Assembly: GCF_902388705.1 (NCBI RefSeq)
Contig: NZ_CABMQJ010000003.1
Coordinates: 1 to 64,000 of the forward strand
Direction of reading: 5' to 3'
DNA: 64,000 nucleotides
Source of the DNA: an uncultured Alistipes sp.
GTDB lineage: Bacteria > Bacteroidota > Bacteroidia > Bacteroidales > Rikenellaceae
Made by a program: the position numbers and the translations under genes. The notes beneath the pieces are model-generated. The model was not told the DNA's origin and made no database searches. It saw only the letters and a list, made by a program, of their open reading frames with translations. Of the stretch, positions 26,313-34,198 are shown in pieces (within the stretch, counting starts at the first letter, position 1; each line of letters opens with the position of its first letter).

Positions 26313-27365
26313 CTAACACGATTTCATCACTTTTTCGACAATCTTTTCGGCGATTCCGCGATACCGGTTTTCGACGCGGGGGTCGATGCCCGCGGCGGGA
26401 CGACCCTCTTCCGATCCCTCCATAATCGATTGTACGATAGGTATTTCACCCAGGAAGTCCACACCGCTCTGCTCGGCGAAACGGCGCGCGCCGCCCTTTC
26501 CGAAGAGGTAATAGCGGTTGTCGGGCAGTTCTTCGGGCGTGAACCACGTCATGTTTTCGATGATGCCGGCCACGGGAATGTTGACGTTTTCGTTGCGGAA
26601 CATCTCCACGCCGCGCACCACGTCTGCAACCGCCACCTGCTGGGGGGTCGACACGATTACGGCCGCGTCGATTTTCAGTTCGCCGATAATTGAGAGGTGC
26701 ACGTCGCCCGTGCCGGGAGGCAGGTCGGCCAGCAGGAAGTCGAGCGTCCCCCACTTGGTCTGGTGTATCATCTGTTTCAGGGCGCTGACGGCCATGGCGC
26801 CGCGCCACAGCAGGGCGTCGGTGGGTTTGATGAAGAATCCGATGGACATCAGCCGGACGTCCATCGACTCGGCCGGGACGATATGATCCGTACCGTCCTC
26901 CTGCACCGCATCGGGCAGGTAACCTTCCACCCCGAACATTTTGGGCTGCGAAGGGCCGTAAATATCGGCGTCGAGGATTCCGACACGGTAGCCCATGTTG
27001 CGCAGCGCAATGGCGAGGTTCGCCGTGACGGTCGATTTTCCTACCCCGCCCTTGCCCGACGCGACGGCAATCACCTTGGCGATACCGCCCGTGGTCGTTT
27101 TCAACTTGGGTTCGGGCCGCGGGGCCGCGCCGCCCTCCTTGATGACGACCAGTACGGTTTGCTGCGGGAATTCGCGCCGGAGCAACTCCTCGGCCTGGTT
27201 TTTGATTTTCACCGCGAACGGGTCGCGTGCCTTGGCGAAACGGAGTACGACGGTGATTTTCCCGGCTCCCGAGGCGATATGTTCGATAAAACCGCTGCCG
27301 ACGATATCCTGTCCCGTTTCGGGGTGGACGACGGCCGCGAGCAGGTGTCTGATTTTTTCTTCCAT
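26313..27365 (-). CDS. mrp: Mrp/NBP35-family P-loop ATPase (Fe-S cluster carrier type)
   Basis: The 350-residue protein has an N-terminal MIP18/DUF59 domain (about 5-80). A deviant-Walker ParA-like ATPase with ASGKGGVGKST follows at about 107-117. Homologues (ApbC/Mrp) load or carry Fe-S clusters. The C-terminal CxxC that binds a bridging cluster in most members is missing; the matching region reads ENMTWFTPEELPDNRYY and the only cysteine seen is the last residue. The gene diverges from sppA and has its own promoter. Confidence 0.93.
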   Translation of the reverse strand: MEEKIRHLLAAVVHPETGQDIVGSGFIEHIASGAGKITVVLRFAKARDPFAVKIKNQAEELLRREFPQQTVLVVIKEGGAAPRPEPKLKTTTGGIAKVIAVASGKGGVGKSTVTANLAIALRNMGYRVGILDADIYGPSQPKMFGVEGYLPDAVQEDGTDHIVPAESMDVRLMSIGFFIKPTDALLWRGAMAVSALKQMIHQTKWGTLDFLLADLPPGTGDVHLSIIGELKIDAAVIVSTPQQVAVADVVRGVEMFRNENVNIPVAGIIENMTWFTPEELPDNRYYLFGKGGARRFAEQSGVDFLGEIPIVQSIMEGSEEGRPAAGIDPRVENRYRGIAEKIVEKVMKSC

Positions 27366-27388
27366 AACCTATGTTGTAACTTTCATCG

Positions 27389-27417
27389 CAAAGATAACGT
27401 ATATTTTGCAGAATAAA
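27389..27417 (-). promoter_or_regulatory. Promoter of mrp
   Basis: On the minus strand TTTA (27417-27414), one base off the -33 consensus, is followed after 17 nt by the -7 box TATCTTTG (27396-27389). Initiation near 27383 gives a leader of about 18 nt. Confidence 0.65.
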
Positions 27418-27459
27418 TATAGGTTCACCAATTATTTTATCGAAAAACGATAAATTTTA

Positions 27460-27489
27460 TTTGTTTTTCGTGAAAATTCTGTATATTTG
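27460..27489 (+). promoter_or_regulatory. Promoter of sppA
   Basis: The -33 element TTTG (27460-27463) and the -7 box TATATTTG (27482-27489) are 18 nt apart and both match the Bacteroidota consensus. Initiation near 27495 leaves a leader of about 48 nt. It is back-to-back with the mrp promoter. Confidence 0.8.
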
Positions 27490-27542
27490 CCCGAGAAACG
27501 ACAAACAGGATAAATCAGTATGAATATAAAAACAGCGTAGTC

Positions 27543-29321
27543 ATGAATTTTATCAAAACCTTTCTGGCCGGCATCCTCGCGTTCATCGTGGGATCGGTGC
27601 TGGTACTTTTCCTCTGGATTTTCATCCTGCTGGGCATAGCCGGCTCGATGGAGAAAACCGTGGCGGTCCATCCCGAGTCGATTCTGAAAATCAATTTTTC
27701 GGAGGTGCTGACCGACGCCCCGTCGAGCGATCCCTTTGCCGGGTTCGACTTCGCGACGCTCCAGTCCACACGGATGCTTCCGCTGATGAAAGCCCTGCGC
27801 GCCATCGAGGCGGCGAAGGACGACAGCCGCATCAAGGGTATCTACCTGCGCATGAACGGCGGCGGCGGTGTTACGGGCGCCGCGCTGCTCGAAGAGCTGC
27901 GCGAGGCGGTTGCCGACTTCAAGCAGAGCGGCAAATTCGTCATAGCCTATAACGAAACCTATTCGCAGGGCCAGTATTACCTCGCGTCGGTCGCCGACAA
28001 AATCTATCTCCAGCCCGAGGGGGCCATGGACTGGTCGGGCCTCTCGTTCAACCTGATGTTCTACAAGGGACTGCTGGACAAGCTCGACATCAAGGCCGAG
28101 GTTTTCCGCCCCACGGCCTGCAAGTACAAGAGCGCCGTCGAACCGTATATCCTCAACAAAATGTCGGATGCCAACCGCCAGCAGATGCAGGAGCTGGTCA
28201 ATTCGATGTGGAACACGATTGCCGGTTCGGTCGCCGAATCGCGCGGCATCGACCTCAAGGAGCTGAACCGCATTACCGACAACCTGCAGGTTTCGCTGCC
28301 CGAAGATGCCGTCGAGCACGGTTTCGTGGACAGCCTGGTCTATGAAGACCAGATGGACGACGTCTTTGCCGAACTGGGCGTCGAGGCGGGTTCCGACGGC
28401 GAATACAAGTTCGTCACGCTGGGCGAATACGCCTCGCAGGTGGGCGCCGACCTCAAGAACATCTCCGCCGACCAGGTGGCTATCGTCTATGCCGACGGTA
28501 CGATTGTCGACGGCGAGGGCTACGGCCGGGAGATTTACGGCAATACGCTGGCCGCGACGCTGGCCGGCGTGCGCGACGACGAAAAGGTCAAGGCCGTGGT
28601 GCTGCGTGTGAACTCCCCGGGCGGCAGCGCATTGGCTTCGGATGTCGTGTGGCGTGAAATGGAACTGCTCAAAGCCGAGAAGCCCGTGGTGGTTTCGATG
28701 GGTTCCTATGCGGCCAGCGGCGGTTATTACATCTCCTGCCCGGCCGATGTAATCGTGGCCGACAAACTGACCCTGACGGGTTCCATCGGCGTGTTCGGCA
28801 TGTATCTGAACACCATCGACGCCCTGAAGAACAAACTGGGCATCACGCTCGACGCCGTGAAGAGCAACACCTCGGCCGGCATGGGCGCCACTACGGCCCT
28901 GACGCCTGCCGAGCGGGCCTCGATTATGCGGGGCGTGGATAAAGTCTACACGACGTTCACGAACCTCGTGGCGCAGGGGCGCAACCTGCCCGTCGAGAAA
29001 GTGCTCGACATCGCCGGTGGCCGCGTATGGTCGGGCGACGACGCCCTCGGCATCGGCCTGATCGATACGTACGGAGGCCTGAAAACGGCAATCGCCCTGG
29101 CCGTGGACAAAGCCGGGCTGGGCGACAATTACCGGGTGACCGAAGTGATCGAGCAGCCGACGGGTTTCGCGGCGTTCATCTCCTCGCTCAATGTCGGCAT
29201 CCGCGAAGCGATGACCCGTTCGGAGCTGGGACTGATGATGAAAGAGTACAGGCAGGTGCAGGAGGCGGCTTCACAGCAGGGCGTCGTAATGTACTACCCT
29301 TACAAACTCGATCTTCGCTGA
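27543..29321 (+). CDS. sppA: Signal peptide peptidase SppA, 67-kDa type
   Basis: The 592-residue inner-membrane serine protease degrades cleaved signal peptides. An N-terminal transmembrane helix (about 5-30) is followed by two tandem S49 domains, as in E. coli SppA. The catalytic dyad should be Lys196 in KYKSAVEPY from the first domain and Ser392 in YAASGGYY from the second, about 196 residues apart as expected. It has its own promoter and a terminator just after the stop, so it looks monocistronic. Confidence 0.96.
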   Translation: MNFIKTFLAGILAFIVGSVLVLFLWIFILLGIAGSMEKTVAVHPESILKINFSEVLTDAPSSDPFAGFDFATLQSTRMLPLMKALRAIEAAKDDSRIKGIYLRMNGGGGVTGAALLEELREAVADFKQSGKFVIAYNETYSQGQYYLASVADKIYLQPEGAMDWSGLSFNLMFYKGLLDKLDIKAEVFRPTACKYKSAVEPYILNKMSDANRQQMQELVNSMWNTIAGSVAESRGIDLKELNRITDNLQVSLPEDAVEHGFVDSLVYEDQMDDVFAELGVEAGSDGEYKFVTLGEYASQVGADLKNISADQVAIVYADGTIVDGEGYGREIYGNTLAATLAGVRDDEKVKAVVLRVNSPGGSALASDVVWREMELLKAEKPVVVSMGSYAASGGYYISCPADVIVADKLTLTGSIGVFGMYLNTIDALKNKLGITLDAVKSNTSAGMGATTALTPAERASIMRGVDKVYTTFTNLVAQGRNLPVEKVLDIAGGRVWSGDDALGIGLIDTYGGLKTAIALAVDKAGLGDNYRVTEVIEQPTGFAAFISSLNVGIREAMTRSELGLMMKEYRQVQEAASQQGVVMYYPYKLDLR

Positions 29322-30406
29322 TTGCGGCACATCTGCGTATAACAGGAAAAGCGGCTCCCCTCGGGGTCGCTTTCCTTTTTTGGAGTTAAAACGAAATCCG
29401 GGTTGATTACGATTCCTGTATGGCTTCTAAAGGCTCTCTGACAGCTGAAATTCCCCCCCCCCGTGGGTTCGGCCGGATTGCCGCCCGAATGCAGGTCGTC
29501 CAGCCTGCGTCCGAGTTCTTCGACCTGCTCGGCATCGGGCGAAATAAGCGTCGAACCGTACCTGCGCCGGTAGTCGCCGGGCGTGGAGCCGAGGCGCTCG
29601 CGGAAAGCGTGGTTGAAATTCGAAATGTTGTTGAATCCGCACCGGGCACCGACCTCCGCAATCGGGTCGTCGCTCTGTACGATGAGCTGCGCGGCCCGGA
29701 CGATGCGGTAGCTGTTGATATAGTCCCAGAGATTCTGGTAGGTGTTTTTCTTGAAGAAACGGCATGCGGCCGAGGGGGACATGCCGACTTCGGCGCTGAT
29801 CTCCTCGAGCGAAATTTTGCGGTGGTAGTTGTTCTCCACGAACTGGAGAATTTTTTTGATCCGGTCGTTGCTGCCCTGCTGTGCGAAATAATCCTCCGGC
29901 CCGATGACCTGCATTTCGTCCGGCCCGGCCTGGGCCAGGTCGTTGAGGATGTCCATGAAGAGCACGACCGATTCGAATCCCCGCAGTTCGGGCAGCCGCA
30001 GCAGCCTATCGCGGACACGGTCGACGACCGGGGCCGAAAACTGGAGTCCGGCGACCTGCCGGTTGAGCATCGTGTGGATGGGCCGCATGTGCTCGGTTTC
30101 GAATAATTTCCAGCTGGACATGTCGCGGCTGAACTGCACGGCCACCGCTTCGCAGTCCGTATTGGCATAGGCCGCGTCGCGTTTGTAGCAGTGGGGAACG
30201 CCGGGAAAGATGATAATCAGGTCTTTTTCGGTGAAATCGTCCGCCGTGCGGCCCGTGATACGTGTCCCCCGCACGTTGAGCGTGAGGCTCAACATGTAGT
30301 CTTCATGGAAATGAAGCGGCGGATCCGACTGTTTGTCCGACCAGTATTGCGTGACGAACAGATCTTTGTCGGGAAGTGGCGAGAGTTCTTTTAAAACACA
30401 TTTCAT
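29300..30406 (-). CDS. AraC-family transcriptional regulator, C-terminus set by a G10 tract
   Basis: The 368-codon frame encodes an N-terminal cupin-like sensor (PLHFHEDYML, FPGVPHCY). A C-terminal double helix-turn-helix at about 188-285 follows, with RKISLEEISAEVGMSPSAACRFF and IAEVGARCGFNNISNFNHAF. After the HTH the frame meets ten consecutive G (29453-29462, C on the + strand). As written, it continues through the sppA terminator to 29300, overlapping sppA by 22 nt. One alternative frame after the tract stops at 29407 and the other at 29427. The DNA-binding part is kept in all three. The tract is either a phase-variable element or a miscount in the sequence. The target genes are unknown. 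Confidence 0.8.
   Translation of the reverse strand: MKCVLKELSPLPDKDLFVTQYWSDKQSDPPLHFHEDYMLSLTLNVRGTRITGRTADDFTEKDLIIIFPGVPHCYKRDAAYANTDCEAVAVQFSRDMSSWKLFETEHMRPIHTMLNRQVAGLQFSAPVVDRVRDRLLRLPELRGFESVVLFMDILNDLAQAGPDEMQVIGPEDYFAQQGSNDRIKKILQFVENNYHRKISLEEISAEVGMSPSAACRFFKKNTYQNLWDYINSYRIVRAAQLIVQSDDPIAEVGARCGFNNISNFNHAFRERLGSTPGDYRRRYGSTLISPDAEQVEELGRRLDDLHSGGNPAEPTGGGNFSCQRAFRSHTGIVINPDFVLTPKKESDPEGSRFSCYTQMCRNQRRSSL
29345..29382 (+). terminator. Terminator of sppA
   Basis: GGAAAAGCG (29345-29353) pairs with CGCTTTCC (29368-29375), with an inner CCCC/GGGG stem. Six T follow. The long reading frame of the convergent AraC gene runs straight through this hairpin, which argues that the frame is not the ancestral one. 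Confidence 0.75.
29453..29462. repeat. Homopolymer C10/G10 in the AraC gene
   Basis: Ten C on the + strand (G10 in the coding direction) fall at codons 315-318. Such tracts slip readily in replication and in sequencing. The tract length selects among three C-termini of the regulator. Confidence 0.9.
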
Positions 30407-30422
30407 GAGCGGATGCTTTCAA

Positions 30423-30453
30423 CAAAAATACAAATTCCGGGCAAAAAACCAAA
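30423..30453 (-). promoter_or_regulatory. Promoter of the AraC gene at 29300-30406
   Basis: On the minus strand TTTG (30453-30450) and TATTTTTG (30430-30423) are 19 nt apart, a full consensus match. Initiation near 30417 gives a leader of about 11 nt. Confidence 0.75.
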
Positions 30454-30486
30454 GAATTATTTAATTTTCCGTTTCCTGTTTTTAAA

Positions 30487-30508
30487 AAAACGGGGAAACC
30501 CCCGTTTT
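30487..30508. terminator. Orphan terminator-like hairpin between divergent genes
   Basis: AAAACGGGG (30487-30495) and CCCCGTTTT (30500-30508) form a 9-bp stem with an AAAC loop. It is preceded by further A residues, so in the minus direction it ends in a T-run. No annotated gene ends here. It may insulate the divergent promoters or end a short unannotated transcript. Confidence 0.45.
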
Positions 30509-30580
30509 GGTATCTGCGGCCGAAAAAGAAGCGGGATGGTGAAAAATCGGAATTCCCTTTTTCCTTTCGCATTTAATGAA

Positions 30581-30588
30581 TATCTTTG
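30581..30588 (+). promoter_or_regulatory. -7 promoter box of queD
   Basis: TATCTTTG is a perfect TAnnTTTG and ends 4 nt before the queD ATG at 30593. A TTTTT stretch about 18 nt upstream may serve as the -33 element. Transcription would begin at or next to the start codon, which also excludes longer upstream reading frames. Confidence 0.6.
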
Positions 30589-30592
30589 CGAT

Positions 30593-31045
30593 ATGAGTGT
30601 TATCAGATTGACAAAGGAGTTTTCGTTCGAGGCGGCACACGCCCTGGACGGCTACGACGGGCCGTGCCGCGAGATACACGGCCATTCCTACCGGTTGTTC
30701 GTCACCGTGAAAGGCCGCCCCGAGGCCGGCGACCGCGACCCCAAATGCGGCATGGTGATGGACTTCGGCATTCTGAAACGCATTGTCAACGAGGAGGTCG
30801 TATCGCGTTTCGACCATGCGCTCGTGCTGCGGGCGTCGCGGCGGAACGCGCCCCTGCGGGCCCAGCTCGCGGAACGTTTCGCCAACATCGTTGCCGTCGA
30901 CTACCAGCCGACCTGCGAGAATATGCTCGGCGACTTTGCCGGACGCATTGCGCGCCGCCTGCCTGCGGGTGTGGAGCTGTATTCGCTCAAACTGCACGAA
31001 ACCGCGACATCGTTCGCCGAATGGTTCGCCGAAGATAATTTATAA
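30593..31045 (+). CDS. queD: 6-carboxytetrahydropterin synthase (QueD/PTPS family)
   Basis: The 150-residue enzyme converts 7,8-dihydroneopterin triphosphate to 6-carboxytetrahydropterin on the queuosine path. Zinc ligands are His16 (AAHAL), His29 and His31 (IHGHSY). The catalytic Cys25 sits four residues before HGH, in the CxxxHGH arrangement typical of QueD. Length is normal for bacterial members. The start at 30593 (MSVIRLTKEF) is set by the -7 box just before it. Other que genes are not in the window. Confidence 0.92.
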   Translation: MSVIRLTKEFSFEAAHALDGYDGPCREIHGHSYRLFVTVKGRPEAGDRDPKCGMVMDFGILKRIVNEEVVSRFDHALVLRASRRNAPLRAQLAERFANIVAVDYQPTCENMLGDFAGRIARRLPAGVELYSLKLHETATSFAEWFAEDNL

Positions 31046-31110
31046 ATAGAAACTCATTGGGAATGTCGCATGCGGCCGGCCCGTTTCCCCGGGAGGGGGT
31101 GGGCCGAACC

Positions 31111-31142
31111 TGCGGACACGGCACAACGCCGTGGGTTCCGCA
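31111..31142 (+). other. Strong imperfect hairpin between queD and polA
   Basis: TGCGGA/TCCGCA and CACGGC/GCCGTG stack into a 12-bp stem interrupted by a 3-nt bulge, with an ACAAC loop. It lacks a T-run, so it may be a weak queD terminator or a structure in the polA leader. The rest of the 144-nt gap shows no consensus promoter. Confidence 0.4.
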
Positions 31143-31189
31143 TATGCCGGCATGGTGACCGTGACTATACTGACGCAACATCATAATTT

Positions 31190-34060
31190 ATGAAAAAACT
31201 ATTCCTTGTCGACGCTTATGCGTTGATATTCAAGTACTACTATGCCTTTTTGGGCCGTCCGATGCGCAACCGCGCCGGAATGAACACCTCCGTGGTGTTC
31301 GGTTTCGTGAAATTCCTGCGTGACATCCAGAAACGCGAACGGCCCGACCTGCTGGGTGTGGCGTTCGATCCCAAGGGCGGCAGTTTCCGCCGCGAGATTT
31401 TCCCCGAATACAAGGCCAACCGTGCCGAAACTCCCGAGGATATCCTCCTGTCGGTGCCCTATGTCAAGCGGGTGCTCGAGGCGATGTGCATCCCGATTCT
31501 CGAAGTCGAGGGGTACGAGGCCGACGACGTGATCGGCACGTTGTCGCAGAAGGGCGTTGCAGCCGGATACGAGGTTTTCATGGTGACCCCGGACAAGGAC
31601 TACGGCCAGCTTGTGCGTGACAACTGCAAGATTTACAAGCAGAAAGGCGCCGAGGGAAGCATCGAAATCGTCGACCGGAACGCAATCCGCGAGAAATACG
31701 GTATCGACGACCCCTGCCTGGTGCGCGACATCCTCGCGCTGTGGGGCGATGCCTCGGACAATATTCCCGGCGTCCCGGGCATCGGCGAGAAAAGCGCCTG
31801 CAAACTCGTGCAGGAGTGGGGAACGGTGGAGAATATCCTCGACAACGTTGCGAAAATCAAAGGCAGGCAGGGCGAAAAGATCGCCGAATGGGGCGACAAG
31901 CTGCGCCTCGCCAAAACGCTGACCACCATATGCCTCGACGTACCGATTCCGTTCCGCGAGGAGGACCTCACGGTCTGCGAACCGCATATCGACGAGCTCA
32001 AGGCCGTCTTTGCCGAACTGGATTTCAAGGCGTTCATGAACGACCTCACCAACCTCGCTCCGCCCGAGGCCCTGCCCGAGGGGCCCCGGCAGGAGGCGCA
32101 GACGCAGCTCGCGGAGATGGCCCGCGCCAAATCCGCAGCCGCCAGGCGGGCGGCACTGGTCGGCCAGGGCAACCTGTTCGGCGATCCGGTCGTCGACATG
32201 CCTGCGGCCGTTCCCGCCGCCGAATTGCAGGCCGAAGCCGAGGCGATGCAGTTCCAAACGGCACAGACCACGCCCCACGACTACCGGTTGGTGGAAAACG
32301 CCGCGCAGTTGCGCGAAGTGGTCGCCGAGGTCGGGAAATACGCCGAGTTCTGTTTCGACACCGAAACCACGGGCTTCGACATCTTCAACGACCGTATCGT
32401 AGGCCTGTCGCTGGCCGTAAAGCCTTTCGAAGCGTGGTACATCCCTTTCAAAGAGGAGGATACGGCGGAGTATACCGAAATCGTGCGGCCGTTGTTCGAA
32501 GACGACCGGATTGCCAAAATCGGACAGAACATCAAATTCGACCTGATGGTTCTGCGGCGGCTGGGGCTCGAAATCCGGGGCCGCAAGTACGATACGATGA
32601 TTCTGCACTACCTGCTCGATCCCGAATCGCGCCACAACATGAACGCCCTGTCGGAGAAATACCTCAACTACAGGCCGATTGAAATCGAAACGCTCATCGG
32701 CAAGGGTTCCAAACAGCTGACGATGGATTTGGTGAATGTCGAGCGGGTCAAGGAGTATGCCGCCGAGGATGCCGACGTCACCCTGCGGCTCAAGCACGCG
32801 CTCTATCCGATGGTCGAGCAGATCGGCCTGCAGCATCTCTATTCCGAGGTCGAGGAGCCGATGATCGCCGTGCTGGCCGACATCGAAATGGCTGGCGTGC
32901 GGATCGATTCCGAAGCGCTGGCCGAATACTCCGTCGAGTTGAGCCGCAAACTGGCCGGGCTCGAGGCCGCAATCCGCGAGGAGGCCGGCGAGGCGTCGCT
33001 CAACATCAATTCCGCGCGCCAGCTGGGCGAGGTGCTCTTCGGGAAAATGCGTATCGCCGAGAAACCCAAGATGACCAAAACCAAACAGTTCTGCACCGAC
33101 GAGGACTATTTGCAGTCGTTTGCCCACAAGCACCGCATCGTCGACCTTATTCTCGAATACCGGGGCGTCAAGAAACTCCTTTCGACCTATGTCGAGGCGC
33201 TTCCCCAGCTGGTCAACCGCACCACGGGACGCATTCATACGTCGTTCAACCAGGCTGTTACCGCTACGGGACGCCTTTCGTCGACGAACCCCAACCTGCA
33301 GAACATTCCCGTGCGCGAGCAGATGGGACGCCGCATCCGCCGGGCATTCATCCCTTCGGACGACGACCACCTGCTGCTATCGGCCGACTACAGCCAGGTC
33401 GAACTGCGCCTGATGGCCCACCTTTCGGGCGACGAGTCGCTGATTGCGGCCTTCGCCCACGGCGAGGATATCCACGCCGCGACGGCCGCCCGGCTTTTCA
33501 ACAAGCCCCTGGGCGAGGTGACTTCCGAGGAGCGCCGCCGCGCCAAAACGGCCAACTTCGGCATCATCTACGGCATTTCGGCGTTCGGTTTGAGCCAGCG
33601 GCTCGAAATCCCCCGCAAGGAGGCCAAGGATATTATCGACGGTTATTTCGAATCCTACCCCAAGGTCAAGGAGTATATGGACAACGTGGTGGTAAAGGCC
33701 AAGGAGGAGGGCTTCGTTTCGACGATTTTCGGCCGCCGCCGCTACCTCAACGACATCTCCTCGCACAATGCCATCGCCCGCGGCCTTGCCGAGCGCAATG
33801 CCGTGAACGCCCCGATTCAGGGCTCGGCCGCCGACATCATGAAAATTGCCATGATAAACGTCCACCGCCGTTTCGCCGCCGAAGGCATCCGTTCGAAGGT
33901 GATTCTGCAGGTGCACGACGAACTGGTCGTCGACATGCTCCGCTCCGAGCAGGAACGCGTCGCGGCCATCGTCACCGAGTGCATGGAGGCAGCGGCCGCC
34001 CTCAAGGTGCGCCTGGTGGTCGACTACGGCGTGGGCGACAATTGGCTCGAAGCGCATTGA
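31190..34060 (+). CDS. polA: DNA polymerase I
   Basis: The 956-residue enzyme has all three domains. The 5'-3' exonuclease (1-290) is followed by a variable linker and a 3'-5' exonuclease. Its DEDDy residues look intact: Asp390 and Glu392 in FDTETTG, NIKFDLMVLRR and the YAAEDADVT motif. The polymerase domain has motif A DYSQVELR (Asp733), motif B RRRAKTANFGIIYG and motif C QVHDE (Asp910). It should fill gaps, remove Okazaki primers and proofread. The gene is alone on its transcript as far as can be seen. Confidence 0.97.
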   Translation: MKKLFLVDAYALIFKYYYAFLGRPMRNRAGMNTSVVFGFVKFLRDIQKRERPDLLGVAFDPKGGSFRREIFPEYKANRAETPEDILLSVPYVKRVLEAMCIPILEVEGYEADDVIGTLSQKGVAAGYEVFMVTPDKDYGQLVRDNCKIYKQKGAEGSIEIVDRNAIREKYGIDDPCLVRDILALWGDASDNIPGVPGIGEKSACKLVQEWGTVENILDNVAKIKGRQGEKIAEWGDKLRLAKTLTTICLDVPIPFREEDLTVCEPHIDELKAVFAELDFKAFMNDLTNLAPPEALPEGPRQEAQTQLAEMARAKSAAARRAALVGQGNLFGDPVVDMPAAVPAAELQAEAEAMQFQTAQTTPHDYRLVENAAQLREVVAEVGKYAEFCFDTETTGFDIFNDRIVGLSLAVKPFEAWYIPFKEEDTAEYTEIVRPLFEDDRIAKIGQNIKFDLMVLRRLGLEIRGRKYDTMILHYLLDPESRHNMNALSEKYLNYRPIEIETLIGKGSKQLTMDLVNVERVKEYAAEDADVTLRLKHALYPMVEQIGLQHLYSEVEEPMIAVLADIEMAGVRIDSEALAEYSVELSRKLAGLEAAIREEAGEASLNINSARQLGEVLFGKMRIAEKPKMTKTKQFCTDEDYLQSFAHKHRIVDLILEYRGVKKLLSTYVEALPQLVNRTTGRIHTSFNQAVTATGRLSSTNPNLQNIPVREQMGRRIRRAFIPSDDDHLLLSADYSQVELRLMAHLSGDESLIAAFAHGEDIHAATAARLFNKPLGEVTSEERRRAKTANFGIIYGISAFGLSQRLEIPRKEAKDIIDGYFESYPKVKEYMDNVVVKAKEEGFVSTIFGRRRYLNDISSHNAIARGLAERNAVNAPIQGSAADIMKIAMINVHRRFAAEGIRSKVILQVHDELVVDMLRSEQERVAAIVTECMEAAAALKVRLVVDYGVGDNWLEAH

Positions 34061-34157
34061 TTGCGCCTGCCTGCCCGATTTCCCCTGCGGCGCGCTGTCC
34101 TGCGGGTGTTCCGGCAGCGTCCGTGCGGCGTGAAATGCTGAATAGAAAAATGTGTCT

Positions 34158-34175
34158 CCGGGCTTTCAGGCCCGG
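34158..34175 (+). terminator. Short hairpin after polA
   Basis: CCGGGC (34158-34163) and GCCCGG (34170-34175) flank a 6-nt loop. It lies 98 nt past the polA stop and 23 nt before the next start. No T-run follows, so this is a weak call. Confidence 0.35.
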
Positions 34176-34198
34176 ATTCCGGAATAAATGAATTGCTT

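Noticed and set aside
27519..27539. Six-codon open frame directly before sppA
   Set aside because: It is too short to support as a leader peptide and has no sign of an attenuator.
31199..33370. Long minus-strand frame opposite polA
   Set aside because: polA on the + strand has all catalytic motifs. The antisense product shows no family pattern.
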